A DNA stretch of 64,000 bases from positions 5,084,001 through 5,148,000 of the forward strand of contig CAVNZM010000017.1 in the NCBI GenBank assembly GCA_963693365.1, given 5' to 3'. This stretch comes from Amoebidium appalachense. Its lineage: Eukaryota; Ichthyosporea. Under the pieces are notes generated by a model, which saw nothing but the letters and a program-made list of their open reading frames with translations, was not told the origin of the DNA and searched no databases. Shown here piece after piece: positions 61,168-64,000 of this stretch. Positions within the stretch are counted from its first letter, which is position 1. Every line of letters begins with the position of its first letter. A program made the translations under genes and the position numbers.

Positions 61168-62092
61168 TGTTGTAATACGTAGTATTTACATATGGTAAGA
61201 TCTTCTCAGTTTGTGTTATGTTTCAGTTCATATGCTTAATGTAAATGCCACACTCCTATTATGTAAAGTGTAGCATCGATCTCCGATATGCTTGTATACT
61301 TGTAATCGTGTTGTATCGGCTTTAATCGTGTATTGTAATATCGATTAGAATATTTATATGTGTGTACACGGATCCACCCACTCAGGGAGAGACGTGTACA
61401 TGTTCGTGTGTACATAAATATCTCTGGTTATAGTTATGCTATTACTATCTTGTTTGTTGATCTGTGCTCTCTTTTCCTTCCTCTTTCTCCTTCCTTATTT
61501 TCTTTTCTTTCTCTCCTTGTCTTCATGTGTATAATCGTATTTCTTTTCTACTAATATATGTTAGGTAGATTTGTGTTACTTAATACGTGTTCATTGGACG
61601 GTAACACACTTAGGCTACACTTAGAATAGCATGTGTGTTTAGACTTCATTAATTCACTTTAGTTTTCATGTGTTGCCGGGCTTTAACCAATCATCAAGGT
61701 TAAGTGTGATATGTCTGAGTCTTTGCAGTATGTCATAGGTTAGAACTTCCTTGATGATGACACGAGTTGATCTTAACTAGTGTCTGTGTCCTATCGTGTA
61801 CGCCTCCGCGTACCGGATCTCTCTGAAAGCAATTGGTTCTTAGTGATTGGTTTCTATTAGAGATGGATCTGATTTCCGACTGGTCGGAAATCATGTATGG
61901 ATTGGACTTAGAGGAATTTCAGGTATTTATTCGAAGATCAGAATAAATTCAGTTCAGTCGTGTCTAAACATTGATGTCTGTTGTGTACACTGCTCCGATC
62001 GTTCCGTGTTTTGTTGTTGTGTGTGTCTGTGGTGTTTTCACACTGCACCACTGTGTCTCTGCTTACATCCTAAATACTTATAGAATTTAAAA
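61168..62092 (+). repeat. 5' LTR of copia copy B (925 bp)
   Basis: Matches the LTRs of copy A except for about five seen substitutions, for example CTTAATGTAA for CTTAGTGTAA and TCTTAACTAG for TCCTAACTAG. The terminal dinucleotide is AA (62091-62092) instead of CA. Confidence 0.95.
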
Positions 62093-62154
62093 GGTTATGC
62101 AGCCCTTTTGCACGCTCCCTACACACATCTAGAACTCGCGCTCGTTTTTCAATC

Positions 62155-64000
62155 ATGGATCCAAACAAAACTGGCGTAAACAAAATCACCATGTGGAAAG
62201 GTGAAGGGAAGACTGGTCCCGATAGCAAAACTACCTATTTTCAATGGGAAATCATTTTTCTCGGCATGATGACCGGCACTAAAGGTGTCCGACTCGTGGA
62301 TGTTGTCCTTGCTGACAACTACGTCCCCCCTACCACCGTCGCGGTTGACGGTGAACCCCCCTTCTATGGCTACGGCACTACCGCGGAACTCAAAGAGGCC
62401 CGCAATTGCCTCCTGCTCCATATGATACAGAACATCGACCCTTCCGTCCTCACCACCGTTGCCCAGTACCGTATTGGCATGGACCCTGAACGGGCCATGT
62501 GGAAATTCCGTCAACACTATCTCCAAGGCAAACCCGATCAGATCCGCATCCTTCACCGTCAGTGGGATGCCTGTGCCCTTCAGCCCGGTGAATCATTCAC
62601 CACCTACCTGAGCCGTCTGCAGACCATCGTGAACCAGCTCCAGTCTCTCCAAGATGAGTCCATTCACTTCACTCGTCTAGCTGAGAAGTTCTTCAATGAA
62701 CTCACCACCAGAGACGACCTCACCCCTGAGTTCAATCGTCTTATCGAAGACTATCACTTCGGTGATAAGCTATTCCCCGACTTCGAGTCCCTCCATAACC
62801 ACGTCAAGGGCATCGAGTTACGTCAAGACCTCAAGATGCAACTCCGGAACAACCGTGCCCACCGTGCCTCCAAGTCCAGCATGGCATTAAATGCCAGTGC
62901 TCCCCCCCGTGATCTTCCTCGCCGTGACTTACGCACCCGACTTGACCGTACCTCTGGCACGGACCTCCGAACTCGTCTCTCCCGTCAGCACACCCGATCC
63001 CGTTCCCCCCACCGGCCTGCCTTCCGGTCCACGTCTCGTTCCCCCAGTCGTTCCCGTTTCTCGGGTTCCCGTCGTTCTGATTCCCCGGCTCGTTCTAACA
63101 CCCCGTCCGTGAAAGAATGCTCCTACTGCCACGAGCCTGATCACACGATCATCGATTGCCCTGAGCCGAAATGCCGTATGTCCAGACACAACCGTTCCCG
63201 TCAAGGCAGTGAGAAATCTGTCTCCTTTGCTTTCTCGGCATACAATGCTAGCTCCGTCCCCGTGTCCTCCGACCCTGCCTGGGATTCCGGGTGCAACATG
63301 ACTGTTTGCCCCACCCGTGAGTTCTTCCATGACCTCACTCCCCTTCCGACACCGACTCCCGTTGCTGCCTTCAATGGCACCCCCGTCTTGGCCACTCACA
63401 CCGGCCATATCGTCATCAACACCACCACCGACCATGGCACTACCACCCTAACCATTGAAGCCTACTACACCCCGTCTGGCCAAGCCTTCCTCATTTCAAC
63501 ATCCCAAGCTGCTGCCGAATACATCAAGGGTGATTTGAACGATGCCTCCACTCCGTCATTCCTCTTCGACCGACTCACCGGCCGTCATCTCGTCAACCTC
63601 CGTCTACACAACGGTCTGTATTACTTCAAGGACTACACCATTCAACCACCCACTCGTCCTGTGGCTCTGGCTGCCACTACCAGTGTTAACCCATCCATCT
63701 GGCACCATCGTCTGGGGCACCGAGCTATGACCAGCATCAAGGACATGGTGAAACACGACCTTGTTATTGGTCTCCCCTCCTCTGTCCTCGACTGTGATGT
63801 TCCTGATTGTCATGGCTGCATTATGGGTAAGACCACCAAGGCTCCGTTCAGGGGTGACCGTCCTCACTCCAACATCCCCGGTCATGAATGGCATTGGGAT
63901 TTTTTTGAGCCTACCACAACATCGTACGGAGGTTCCAAGGTTGCTCTCGTCACTGTCTGCCGTGCCTCTGGCCTCGTCAAGATCTACCCGATGGCCGACC
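62155..64000 (+). CDS. gag-pol: copia gag-pol, copy B (partial)
   Basis: An open frame from MDPNKTGVNKITMWK through gag, CCHC zinc knuckle, protease DSG and the integrase HHCC domain to HWDFF, the first integrase aspartate, where the window ends. No break is seen. The C10 region that is shifted in copy A lies ~710 bp beyond the window, so intactness cannot be judged. Confidence 0.95.
   Translation, partial: MDPNKTGVNKITMWKGEGKTGPDSKTTYFQWEIIFLGMMTGTKGVRLVDVVLADNYVPPTTVAVDGEPPFYGYGTTAELKEARNCLLLHMIQNIDPSVLTTVAQYRIGMDPERAMWKFRQHYLQGKPDQIRILHRQWDACALQPGESFTTYLSRLQTIVNQLQSLQDESIHFTRLAEKFFNELTTRDDLTPEFNRLIEDYHFGDKLFPDFESLHNHVKGIELRQDLKMQLRNNRAHRASKSSMALNASAPPRDLPRRDLRTRLDRTSGTDLRTRLSRQHTRSRSPHRPAFRSTSRSPSRSRFSGSRRSDSPARSNTPSVKECSYCHEPDHTIIDCPEPKCRMSRHNRSRQGSEKSVSFAFSAYNASSVPVSSDPAWDSGCNMTVCPTREFFHDLTPLPTPTPVAAFNGTPVLATHTGHIVINTTTDHGTTTLTIEAYYTPSGQAFLISTSQAAAEYIKGDLNDASTPSFLFDRLTGRHLVNLRLHNGLYYFKDYTIQPPTRPVALAATTSVNPSIWHHRLGHRAMTSIKDMVKHDLVIGLPSSVLDCDVPDCHGCIMGKTTKAPFRGDRPHSNIPGHEWHWDFFEPTTTSYGGSKVALVTVCRASGLVKIYPMAD

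Larger units (their letters stand above)
61168..64000 (+). mobile_element. Ty1/copia LTR retrotransposon, copy B (5' part, runs off window)
   Basis: Same family and orientation as copy A. The 5' LTR spans 61168-62092 and gag-pol begins at 62155. It is nearly identical to copy A in the visible coding region; one difference is Gln236 in A versus His in B. The LTR has a few substitutions and ends AA rather than CA. Confidence 0.97.

Overview
This is a gene-sparse, repeat-saturated window from a eukaryotic nuclear genome. The genes have GT-AG introns, there are AATAAA polyadenylation signals, and there is no operon-like packing. The proteins (cytosolic isoleucyl-tRNA synthetase, TYW3, an EAF6/MEAF6 chromatin subunit, a LURP-one-like protein) fit a unicellular or early-branching eukaryote. 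I cannot fix the lineage from sequence alone. Non-coding DNA is dominated by poly(G)/poly(C) runs (often 20-60 nt), (GT)n/(CA)n arrays, (GA)n arrays and larger dispersed repeats.

Layout. Positions 1-15299 (minus strand) hold the first 20 coding exons of cytosolic isoleucyl-tRNA synthetase (HIGH-type, CP1 editing and KMSKR motifs all present). The gene runs off the left edge. Its introns are full of homopolymers, microsatellites, a dispersed repeat family and two MITE-like elements. A divergent glutathione S-transferase follows (16519-17244, plus), then a convergent TYW3 wybutosine-synthesis methyltransferase (18564-19514, minus). A two-exon LURP-one/tubby-like gene spans 23184-27299 (plus), with a possible alternative last exon inside its intron. 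Positions 27300-35550 have no confident protein gene, only a possible TATA-driven short spliced minus-strand transcript (29438-30386). An MFS transporter lies at 35766-37352 (minus). A seven-exon EAF6/MEAF6 gene, two of whose exons are only 16 and 15 nt, lies at 39621-44791 (minus).

The right third is mobile-element territory. It holds a 41-bp minisatellite (46262-46800) and a short LTR element with ~305-bp LTRs and no visible coding capacity (48441-51200), whose right LTR carries a nested 509-bp retroposed fragment. A complete Ty1/copia retrotransposon (51581-58319) has 925-bp LTRs that differ at one position and 5-bp target duplications; its gag-pol is broken by a frame change at a C10 run. 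A second, nearly identical copy starts at 61168 and runs off the right edge. Between the two copia copies is a Pro/Tyr-rich multi-pass membrane protein (59361-60434, minus).

The most interesting theme is how splice sites and simple repeats are interwoven. Several introns begin inside (GT)n arrays and end inside (CA)n arrays on the coding strand. C-tracts sit just after many 5' splice sites. Some introns contain degenerate tandem copies of the downstream exon's own start plus its 3' splice site. All exon models were assembled by hand from splice consensus, frame and family knowledge; transcript data would be needed to confirm them.
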